This document shows positions 1 to 5,570 of a stretch of DNA of 7,434 nt, one piece after another. The stretch comes from Acetobacteraceae bacterium (lineage in GTDB: Bacteria; Pseudomonadota; Alphaproteobacteria; Acetobacterales; Acetobacteraceae), in NCBI GenBank assembly GCA_027311485.1, contig DAICYU010000196.1, forward strand, positions 1-7,434, in the 5' to 3' direction. The first letter of the stretch is position 1, and every line of letters starts with the position of its first letter. The position numbers and the translations under genes were made by a program. The notes beneath the pieces are model-generated. The model searched no databases. It was given only the letters and a program-made list of their open reading frames with translations, and was not told where the DNA came from.

Positions 1-166
1 CAGCGCTGGCACCCGGATAGCGCGTCGTCACCGCGATGGTCGGCGGCACCACATCCGGGTACTGCGCCACCGGCAGGCCGAACAGCGAGACAGCACCCAG
101 CAGCACGAACAGGATCGCCAGCACATTGGCCAGGACCGGCCGGTCGATGAAAAACCGGGCGATCAT
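1..166 (-). CDS. RND efflux inner-membrane pump, N-terminal fragment (runs off left edge)
   Basis: This is the inner-membrane proton-driven pump of a tripartite RND (HAE1-type, AcrB-like) efflux complex. Only the first 55 codons are present. The protein begins MIARFFIDRPVLANVLAI, the classic RND N-terminus: a short amphipathic stretch, then the first transmembrane helix (about residues 10-30). The hallmark LPVAQYPDVVPP and a TRYPGA segment follow at the start of the periplasmic porter domain. The start ATG (166-164) overlaps the TGA of the upstream adaptor gene (165-163) as ATGA, so the two are translationally coupled and should form one pump. The family is clear, but the substrate (drugs, solvents, metabolites) cannot be read from this fragment. 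The outer-membrane channel gene is not in the window and may lie to the left. Confidence 0.93.
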   Translation of the reverse strand, partial: MIARFFIDRPVLANVLAILFVLLGAVSLFGLPVAQYPDVVPPTIAVTTRYPGASA

Positions 167-1311
167 GATCGCCGATCCGCCGCCAGCGTCACCGTCACCG
201 GTGCTACCGTCTGTCCCGGCGTGGCGCGTTGCAGCCCATCGACGACCACCTGATCATCCGGCTTCAGGCCGGCTTCGATGACCCGCAGCGCGCCTTCCAG
301 CGGCCCGGTCTTCACATGTACCTCGGCCACCGTGTTGTCGTGGCCGACCACAAGCAGGTAGCTGCCGCCCTGATCGGCGCCCAGTGCGCTGTCCGGCACC
401 AGCAGCGCAGCGACATCGGTCTGCAGCGCGACGCGGACACGGGCGAAGTAGCCCGGCAGCAGCGCGCCGTCCTCATTGTCCAATATCGCGCGCGCCATCA
501 GCGTGCCGGTCGATGGATCGACCGTGGGGGAAACGTAGTCCAGGTGGCCCGCATGCGGATAACCGGTTTCATCCTGCAGCCCGATCTCGACCGGCACCTT
601 GGTGATGTCCTCGCGCGACAGGCCCTTCCGCCGCATCTGCTCCCGGATCTTCAGCACCTCGGTTTCGCTGACGTTAAAGGTGACATGGATCGGCTTCATC
701 TGCGTGATGGTCGCCAGCTTCGTCGGAGACGTGCCGACCAGATCGCCCACCGACACCAGATGCGCGGAAACCCGGCCGTCGAACGGCGCTTGCACCCGCG
801 TATAGGCATAGTTGATCGCGGCCAGCTGCGTGCTGGCCTGCGCCTGCTGCAGGTTGGCCTGCGCGCTGTCACGCTGCGCGCGGGCATCGTCCAGGTTCTG
901 CACAGACGCCACCGAGTTGCGCTGCAGCGACTCCTGCCGCTGGAACGTAGCCTGCGCGTTGACGAGCTGCGCCTTTGCCGACGCCTCGGCCGCCTGCGCC
1001 TGGTTCAGCTTGGCCTGGTACGGCAGCGGTTCAATGACGAACAGGATATCACCGGCCTTCACCGCCGCGCCGTCGGTGTAGTTGATCGACTGCAGGAAGC
1101 CTTCGACGCGGGCCACCAGGTCGACAGACGCGATCGCCTCGGTATTGCCGGTTGAATCCAGGTAGCGCGTGATCTTGCGCGAGATCGGCTTGGCGACGCT
1201 GACCTTCTGCGGCGGCGGCGGCGCATACTGGTTCGCCTTCTTGCAGCCACTGACAAGCACCAACAGACCGAGCGCGGCGGCTAGGCCCGCCAGGGTCACA
1301 GATCGCCGCAT
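163..1311 (-). CDS. RND efflux periplasmic adaptor (membrane fusion protein), lipoprotein
   Basis: This is the AcrA/MexA-type adaptor that links the RND pump encoded next to it to an outer-membrane channel. The 382-residue product has a lipoprotein signal peptide with lipobox LVSGC, so Cys23 should be lipidated. A biotinyl/lipoyl-like half motif follows (residues 66-97, ARVEGFLQSI...DGAAVKAGD). Residues about 100-165 are Ala/Gln-rich and form the helical hairpin. The second lipoyl half has the signature YTRVQAPFDGRV (170-181), followed by beta-barrel and membrane-proximal domains ending with PGQTV. Length fits the family. I chose the ATG at 1311 because GGGGA lies 6 nt upstream; an in-frame ATG at 1326 (five residues longer) lacks a visible ribosome site. 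The stop overlaps the pump start by ATGA. An AT-rich region with repeated motifs lies just upstream and probably controls both genes. TetR- or MarR-type control is plausible, but no regulator gene is seen here. Confidence 0.93.
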   Translation of the reverse strand: MRRSVTLAGLAAALGLLVLVSGCKKANQYAPPPPQKVSVAKPISRKITRYLDSTGNTEAIASVDLVARVEGFLQSINYTDGAAVKAGDILFVIEPLPYQAKLNQAQAAEASAKAQLVNAQATFQRQESLQRNSVASVQNLDDARAQRDSAQANLQQAQASTQLAAINYAYTRVQAPFDGRVSAHLVSVGDLVGTSPTKLATITQMKPIHVTFNVSETEVLKIREQMRRKGLSREDITKVPVEIGLQDETGYPHAGHLDYVSPTVDPSTGTLMARAILDNEDGALLPGYFARVRVALQTDVAALLVPDSALGADQGGSYLLVVGHDNTVAEVHVKTGPLEGALRVIEAGLKPDDQVVVDGLQRATPGQTVAPVTVTLAADRRS

Positions 1312-1348
1312 GCGTCGTCCCCGCATTATTGGTAACGGCGACTGTAGC

Positions 1349-1400
1349 GATCAGTAATTATTAAGGGCCAGCCTTCTCTTGTGTTGATCAGTAATAATTA
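1349..1400 (-). promoter_or_regulatory. Probable promoter/operator of the efflux operon with repeated GATCAGTAAT motif
   Basis: An AT-rich island in a GC-rich background lies 38-89 bp upstream of the adaptor start. GATCAGTAAT occurs at 1349-1358 and again at 1386-1395, 37 bp apart, each followed by an AT-rich tail (TATTAA and AATTA). The tails also form an inverted pair (TAATTATT 1355-1362, AATAATTA 1393-1400). On the minus strand, AATAAT (1362-1357) resembles a -10 box. TCAACA (1387-1382) is a weak -35 candidate with a long 19-nt spacer. The two repeats overlap these two elements, the arrangement expected for a repressor that occludes RNA polymerase. The repeats are seen directly; the promoter assignment and repression are inference. 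Confidence 0.5.
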
Positions 1401-1489
1401 TGTGGCAGCCCGGTTTTACAGGTATTGCCGACGCCGCTGCAGCAGCAGCGCGAAGTCACCTCGAGCGTGGCCCGGCCGTGGGCCTGACC

Positions 1490-1507
1490 GGGCGGATCAA
1501 TCCGCCC
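1490..1507 (-). terminator. Short GC hairpin over the stop codon of the CoA-transferase gene
   Basis: GGGCGGAT CA ATCCGCCC is a perfect 8-base inverted repeat. It contains the TGA (1499-1497) of the CoA-transferase gene. No T-run follows on the minus strand, so a standard intrinsic terminator is not supported. It may slow 3' decay or act as a weak terminator before the efflux promoter. The hairpin is seen; its function is uncertain. Confidence 0.25.
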
Positions 1508-2912
1508 CGCGCGCCGGCCAGACCGGTTGGTGGTACCCCAGCGGCACCGACGGCCGAGCCCAGTGCGGCGGCGTTTGCGGCAGTTGCACGATCGGCTTCA
1601 GGTGGCGCAGCCGGCCGGCCGGCGTGTTACTGACCATCGACCACGCATCCAGCTCCGCAGCTGTGAAGTCGGCCGGCGCATCCCGCGCCGCGGCGGGATC
1701 GACCTCCCCCAGGTCGACGATCCACTTGCCGACCTGAGCCAGCGAAATCCGCACCAGCCAGCTTCCCCCCTCCCGCGCGCGCCGGCCCAGGGCGACCATG
1801 GCGCCGAACGCCATCAGGTAGCCGGTGCAGTAGTCGATCGCCGAAACCGGATAGAATTGCGGCCCCGGAGTCTTGCCCGGCACCACTTCGGCCTGCCGCA
1901 GGGTGATGCCGCTGACCGTCTGCACCACCGTGTCGAAGCCGCGCCGTTCGGCCCACGGCCCGGTGTGGCCGAACGCCGACAGGCTCACATACACCAGACC
2001 CGGCCGCAGTTCGGCCAGCGCCTCGGGCGACAGGCCGCGGGCGCCCAGCGATCCCGGGCGATAGCCCTGGGAGAAGACATCCGCCTGCCGGACAAGGCCG
2101 CGCAGCGTCTCGACATCGGACGGCTGCCGCAGATCCAGCTGCGCCGACAGCTTGCCGTGCCCGGTATCGAATTCCTGGTAGCCCAGGTTCGGCAGGTGCG
2201 CGCCGGTGATCTTCAGCACATCCGCGCCATGCTCCGCCAGGGTCCGCGCACAGGTCGGCCCCGCCAGCACCCGCGTCAGGTCCAGGACACGCACGCCGGA
2301 CAGCGGCCGGTTGCCGGCGGGCAGCGGTTCAGGCGGCGCATCACCGATCCGCACCACTTCGATCAGCGGCAGCGCCGCGATCGCCGCCGCCTGCGGATGT
2401 TCGGCCCATGCCTGCCGCGAGCGGACCATGCCGCCCGCGCCCTTGGCGGCGATAATCGCCTCCTCCAGTTCCAGCGCGTCCCAGGTGGCGACGGCGCGGG
2501 TCACCGCGTCCTTGTCCTCGGCGCAGCCCAGCACCTTCAAGGCGGCCGCGCGGTGATTGGGGAAGTTGGCGTGGATATAGCTCCATTGGCCATGCTTCGC
2601 CGGATAGGTGCCCATCAGCGGATTGCGGTCCGGCGGCACCGGGCCGTCGCCCAGTTTCATGTAGTGCCCGCTGCGCAGGGATGCGGTGGCCTGCCGCACA
2701 TCCACACCCACCGGCTGCTGCCCGCCGCCGCGCAACGTCCACAGGTCGGCGGCGGCCAGCCCGGTGGCCGCCAGCGTCGCCGCGCCTGCCGTGCCGATGC
2801 GGAACGGCGTCGGCAGGATCGGGTCGGTCCCGCCCGTGAACGTCACCGCATCCGCGCGATCGGCGGACCAACCGACATCAGGCAGGATCGAGCGAAGGGC
2901 GTGCTGCGGCAT
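1497..2912 (-). CDS. CoA transferase family III (CaiB/BaiF-like), permuted two-part form
   Basis: Family III CoA transferases move CoA between an acyl-CoA donor and a carboxylic acid through an aspartyl-CoA intermediate; relatives include CaiB, formyl-CoA transferase and alpha-methylacyl-CoA racemase. The usual N-terminal signature GVRVLDLTRVLAGP sits unusually late, at residues 206-219 of 471. It is followed by AEHGADVLKI, GKLSAQLDL, FGHTGPW and GFDTVVQTVSGI. The likely catalytic Asp is D360 in AIDYCTGY. The first ~200 residues (VGVDVRQATASL, then GTYPAKHGQWSYIHANFPNH) resemble the C-terminal half of the same fold, as if the domain were circularly permuted or one copy truncated. I chose the ATG at 2912 because AGGA lies 8 nt upstream; an upstream in-frame ATG at 3002 falls inside a hairpin and gives a poorly folded leader. 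Substrate is unknown. A catabolic role with the upstream flavin oxidoreductase is possible. Confidence 0.88.
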   Translation of the reverse strand: MPQHALRSILPDVGWSADRADAVTFTGGTDPILPTPFRIGTAGAATLAATGLAAADLWTLRGGGQQPVGVDVRQATASLRSGHYMKLGDGPVPPDRNPLMGTYPAKHGQWSYIHANFPNHRAAALKVLGCAEDKDAVTRAVATWDALELEEAIIAAKGAGGMVRSRQAWAEHPQAAAIAALPLIEVVRIGDAPPEPLPAGNRPLSGVRVLDLTRVLAGPTCARTLAEHGADVLKITGAHLPNLGYQEFDTGHGKLSAQLDLRQPSDVETLRGLVRQADVFSQGYRPGSLGARGLSPEALAELRPGLVYVSLSAFGHTGPWAERRGFDTVVQTVSGITLRQAEVVPGKTPGPQFYPVSAIDYCTGYLMAFGAMVALGRRAREGGSWLVRISLAQVGKWIVDLGEVDPAAARDAPADFTAAELDAWSMVSNTPAGRLRHLKPIVQLPQTPPHWARPSVPLGYHQPVWPARGAD

Positions 2913-2975
2913 GACGGGTCCTTTCCAGGCTTTCGCGCCGATCATGTCCGAGCCGCGATAGCCTGCAAAGACCTG

Positions 2976-3013
2976 GACTCGCTGCGGTGCGAATGGACGC
3001 ACCGCAGGGAGTC
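2976..3013 (-). terminator. Long stem-loop between the LLM oxidoreductase and CoA-transferase genes
   Basis: CTGCGGTGCG (2982-2991) and CGCACCGCAG (2998-3007) form a perfect 10-bp stem around a 6-base loop. After one G/G mismatch, the stem continues with GACTC (2976-2980) pairing to GAGTC (3009-3013). It lies 62 bp past the stop of the flavin oxidoreductase gene and 63 bp before the CoA-transferase start. On the minus strand it is followed by CAGGTCTTTGC, only a weak T-tract. It is best read as a terminator or an mRNA-processing or attenuation structure that separates the two genes. The structure is seen; the role is inferred. Confidence 0.5.
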
Positions 3014-3075
3014 TCGGTCATTGTCATTCCGCACCATTCACGGCGCCGGGCGGTTTCGCCTGCGCCGAGCGTGCC

Positions 3076-3984
3076 CTACCCAAACGCCGCGAACACCTCC
3101 GCCAGCGCCGTCATCTGGTTCCCCGCCGCCGAGGACGGCACCACGATCAGGTTGCGCACGCCGGCCTCCCGCCAGGCTTCCACACCTTCACGCACCTTCG
3201 CCGCCGGCCCGAACAGTGTGTTGTCGGCCAGCCACCGGTCCGAGAAATACTTCGGCACGTCGTCCTTGCGGCCCTCGGCGATCGCCTGCTCGATCGCGTT
3301 CATCTCCGCCTCGTAGCCGGCTTCGCGCCAGTAGTTGCGGTAGTTCGGCAGGAACCCGTAGCTGGTCAGCGTGCGCCGGTTGACCGCCTTTGCTGCCTCG
3401 ATGTCGTCGGAGATGCAGGTCGGGATCATGTTGCCGATGAAGAAATTCGGATCATCCCGCTTCGCCGCCGGCAGCGCCGCCAGCGACGCCGCCATGTGGG
3501 AGCGTGAGGCGTTGGCGAACACCACGCCGTCGGCGATTTCCCCGGCCAGCGACACCATCTTCCGCCGCAGCGCCGCGATGATCACCGGCGGCAGCGGCCC
3601 CAGGCCTTCCTGCGCGCGGAACTTCTCGACGAAGGACCGGATGTCGCCCAGCGGCTTGCCCGGCGTCACCCCCATGCGGATATGCGACGGGCCATGCGCC
3701 ACGCCGATGCCCAGGCTGAACCGCCCGCCCGATATCTCATGCATCACGGCGGCGCTCTGGGAGAAATCCGTCACCGTGCGCATGTAGATCGGCGCGATCG
3801 CGGTGCCGAACGGGATGCGCTGCGTGTTCCAGGCCAGCGCCTCGCACAACGACATGTTGCCGAACATGCTGGGGGAGAAGATGCCGGCGAAGCCGCGCCG
3901 CTCGATCTCCTGCGCCAGTTCGATGGTGCGGCGCCGGCGCCCTGGCACGGCAACCAGGCTGATGGCGGGAAGCGTTGTCTGCAT
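3076..3984 (-). CDS. LLM-class (luciferase-like) flavin-dependent oxidoreductase
   Basis: The 302-residue protein belongs to the bacterial luciferase-like TIM-barrel family, whose members use FMN or coenzyme F420 for oxidation, reduction or oxygenation of small organic substrates. Family marks include TAIAPIYMRT (residues 61-70), GGRFSLGIGVAHGP (86-99), PVIIAALRRKMVSLAGEIADGVV (133-155) and a C-terminal FGPAAKVREGVEAWREAGV segment (258-276). The PIYMRT and AALRRKM...LAGEIADG pattern is close to the F420-dependent branch, but FMN use cannot be excluded. The ATG at 3984 has AGAGGA about 8 nt upstream. The protein is somewhat shorter than many relatives (about 330-350). It has no signal peptide, so it is cytoplasmic. 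It diverges from the molybdoenzyme operon across 126 bp and is followed by a stem-loop and a CoA-transferase gene. Substrate is unknown. Confidence 0.9.
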   Translation of the reverse strand: MQTTLPAISLVAVPGRRRRTIELAQEIERRGFAGIFSPSMFGNMSLCEALAWNTQRIPFGTAIAPIYMRTVTDFSQSAAVMHEISGGRFSLGIGVAHGPSHIRMGVTPGKPLGDIRSFVEKFRAQEGLGPLPPVIIAALRRKMVSLAGEIADGVVFANASRSHMAASLAALPAAKRDDPNFFIGNMIPTCISDDIEAAKAVNRRTLTSYGFLPNYRNYWREAGYEAEMNAIEQAIAEGRKDDVPKYFSDRWLADNTLFGPAAKVREGVEAWREAGVRNLIVVPSSAAGNQMTALAEVFAAFG

Positions 3985-4110
3985 CGGGGTTTCCTCTCCG
4001 GGTTGCCGTCACGCTAGCCCGCCGCTGCGCCGCCGCCAAATGCCGGGCGATGCGGTGTGTAACGCTTCGTTCCCTCGCCGGTCTTTCCTGACGAAACGGG
4101 GGAGAGAACG
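3985..4110. promoter_or_regulatory. Divergent promoter region; possible ECF-sigma promoter for the plus-strand operon
   Basis: This 126-bp gap separates two divergent start codons, so both transcription units should start here. On the plus strand, GTAACG (4059-4064) is followed after 16 bases by GTCT (4081-4084). The AAC core and spacing recall extracytoplasmic-function sigma promoters. Caulobacter SigF, whose regulon includes a YedY-like sulfite oxidase subunit, uses a GTAACC -35 element, but its CGAA-type -10 is not at the matching position here. A strong ribosome site GGGGGAGAG (4098-4106) lies just before the ATG at 4111. I found no clear sigma-70 promoter for the minus-strand gene. That two promoters lie here is likely; the ECF reading is weak. 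Confidence 0.35.
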
Positions 4111-4827
4111 ATGCACGTATCGAGACGATGGCTGCTGGCCGCGGCGCCGGTCATGGCGTTGGCGGCAACGGCAGCGGCGGCCGACACGACCGATCTGGCG
4201 GTCAGCTGCGATCTGGCCGCGGTGCCGGCGGTGGCGGGGGCGGCGCGGGCGTTCAGGGCGCGCAGCGGCATCCGCGTCCGCATCTTCCCGACACCGGGCG
4301 GGCTGCTGATACCGCAGCTGCTACGCGACATTCAGAACGACATCGTGGTGACCCGGCCCGCGTTGCTGGACCGGGCCGAACAGGCCGGCCTTGTCGCGCC
4401 CGGCGGCCGCACCGCGTTATGGCGCAACCGGCTGGTGGTTGCAGAACCGGCGCGGCCCACCGGCGCTGCGAACACCTTCGCGGTTCCCGATCCTACCCCG
4501 GCCGCAGATTTCGACGGCGCCGAGGTGCTGCGCCGGATGGGCTCGCCGCCGGTCCAGATCGTCGGCGTGATCGACACCGAAGCGGTGGCATGGATGCTGC
4601 GCCACGGCGGCGCCCGGCAGGGGCTGCTGCACCAGACCGAAGTCACCGCCGACGCCCGGCTGCGCACGGTGGCCCCGGTGCCCGACAGCGCCTGGCCGCC
4701 CATCCTCTACACTGCCACCATCACCCGCCTCGCCAGCCGTCCCGATCCCGGCGCCTTCACCGCCTTCCTCGGCAGCGCCGACGGTATGGCCGCCTTCCGC
4801 TCGGCCGGGCTGGAGCGCGTGACATGA
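4111..4827 (+). CDS. ModA-like periplasmic substrate-binding protein with Tat-type signal
   Basis: The 238-residue protein has a twin-arginine-like signal (SRRWLLAA, residues 4-11) and a likely cleavage site after AAA at about residue 24, placing it in the periplasm. The rest follows the class II solute-binding fold of molybdate-binding ModA: AARAFRARSGIRVRI (44-58), a loop RIFPTPGGLLIPQL, NDIVVTRPALLDRAEQAGLV (76-95), WRNRLVVAEP (104-113), then a PTPAADFDGAEVLRRMG segment (128-144). The loop that in ModA supplies a serine to the oxyanion (SSS-T-L) here reads TPGGLL, so ligand preference may have changed. No ModB or ModC partner lies nearby. The next genes encode a cytochrome b and a Mo oxidoreductase, so it may hold molybdate, the enzyme's substrate, or assist its assembly. 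The ATG at 4111 has a strong ribosome site; the stop overlaps the next start (ATGA). Confidence 0.78.
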   Translation: MHVSRRWLLAAAPVMALAATAAAADTTDLAVSCDLAAVPAVAGAARAFRARSGIRVRIFPTPGGLLIPQLLRDIQNDIVVTRPALLDRAEQAGLVAPGGRTALWRNRLVVAEPARPTGAANTFAVPDPTPAADFDGAEVLRRMGSPPVQIVGVIDTEAVAWMLRHGGARQGLLHQTEVTADARLRTVAPVPDSAWPPILYTATITRLASRPDPGAFTAFLGSADGMAAFRSAGLERVT

Positions 4828-5570
4828 GCGGACGGCGCATGTCATCAGGGCTGCCATCGGGACAGCCATCGGCGCCGCCTGCGGCGCGTCAAGCGGGGCT
4901 GCAGATCCAGAAGCACGCATTGCCGGCGCGCCTGACACACTGGCTGATGGCACTGGCGATCCTGCTGCTGATCGGCAGTGGCTGGCGCATATACAACGCC
5001 TCGCCGATCTTCGGCTTCCGCTTTCCGGAGTGGGCGACGCTGGGCGGCGATGTCGGGGACGCGCTGGCGCTGCACAACGATCCCGGCGTCGCCAGCGCCA
5101 TTGCCTGGCACTTCGCGGCCATGTGGCTGCTGCTGTTCGGCTATCTCGGTTTCGTCCTGTGGGGCGTGGCATCGGGGCACTTCCGCCGCGACTTCCTGCC
5201 GGTCGGCCCCCGATCGTTCCTGCGTGACTTCATGGCCGCCGCGACGTTCCGGCTGGCGCACCGGCTTGGCGAATACAACGCGGTGCAGCGCGTGTTCTAC
5301 TGGGGCGTGCTGGCGGCGGTGGCGATGATGCTGCTGTCCGGCATCGCCATCTGGAAGCCGGTGCAGACCTATCCGCTGGAGACTTTGTTCGGCGGCTTCC
5401 AGGACGCCCGCATGGTGCATTTCCTGTTCATGTCGGCGATCGTCCTGTTCCTGGTGGTCCACATTGCCCTGGTGATCCTGGTGCCGAAGACCTTCGTCGC
5501 CATGACCCTCGGCAAGGCAACATCCCGCCCACACACGACCCGCCCACACACGACAGGAGCCCGCCGATGA
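4824..5570 (+). CDS. Cytochrome b561-type membrane subunit (di-heme cytochrome b)
   Basis: This is a predicted inner-membrane di-heme b-type cytochrome of 248 residues, likely carrying electrons between quinones and a periplasmic oxidoreductase. Four membrane segments are visible: about 38-55 (THWLMALAILLLIGSGW), 93-114, 157-176 and 198-220. Histidines placed as heme ligands are H39 in TM1 (LTHW), H96 in TM2 (IAWHFAAMW), and H199 and H213 in TM4 (MVHFLFM, VVHIAL). The N-terminal 30 residues are polar and Pro/Ser-rich, followed by the family entry motif KHALPARLTHW. The C-terminus ends in a duplicated RPHTT. The start ATG overlaps the stop of the ModA-like gene, and its own stop overlaps the molybdoenzyme start, so this is its likely redox partner. 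A second in-frame ATG lies five codons in. It differs from MsrQ/YedZ, the usual six-helix partner of YedY/MsrP. Confidence 0.88.
   Translation: MSGRRMSSGLPSGQPSAPPAARQAGLQIQKHALPARLTHWLMALAILLLIGSGWRIYNASPIFGFRFPEWATLGGDVGDALALHNDPGVASAIAWHFAAMWLLLFGYLGFVLWGVASGHFRRDFLPVGPRSFLRDFMAAATFRLAHRLGEYNAVQRVFYWGVLAAVAMMLLSGIAIWKPVQTYPLETLFGGFQDARMVHFLFMSAIVLFLVVHIALVILVPKTFVAMTLGKATSRPHTTRPHTTGARR
5524..5553 (+). repeat. Tandem duplication of a 15-bp unit in the cytochrome b 3' end
   Basis: CCCGCCCACACACGA occurs twice back to back (5524-5538, 5539-5553). Being a multiple of three, it adds RPHTT twice to the cytosolic or periplasmic tail of the cytochrome without breaking the frame. It ends just before the AGGAG ribosome site (5555-5559) of the molybdoenzyme gene. 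Slipped-strand duplication is the simplest origin. Confidence 0.85.

Noticed and set aside
229..1155. A 308-codon open frame on the plus strand
   Set aside because: It is antisense to the well-supported efflux adaptor, its translation is rich in Arg, His and Gln, and there is no ribosome site.
1430..1451. GCAGCAGCAGCG run as a microsatellite or CRISPR-like repeat
   Set aside because: There are only about three trinucleotide units and no spacers; this is ordinary for GC-rich DNA.
1527..3383. A 618-codon open frame on the plus strand
   Set aside because: It runs antisense across the CoA-transferase gene, the intergenic hairpin and part of the LLM gene. Its product is Arg/Gln/Pro-rich and matches no family pattern. 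It is a by-product of high GC.
4128..4823. Upstream extension in frame with the cytochrome b gene
   Set aside because: The frame is open through the ModA-like gene but encodes low-complexity Gly/Arg sequence. The real cytochrome start is the ATG at 4824, within the ATGA overlap.
4111..4827. Part of a standard molybdate ABC transporter (modABC)
   Set aside because: No permease or ATPase follows; the next gene is a cytochrome b. The binding-loop serines also appear to be missing.
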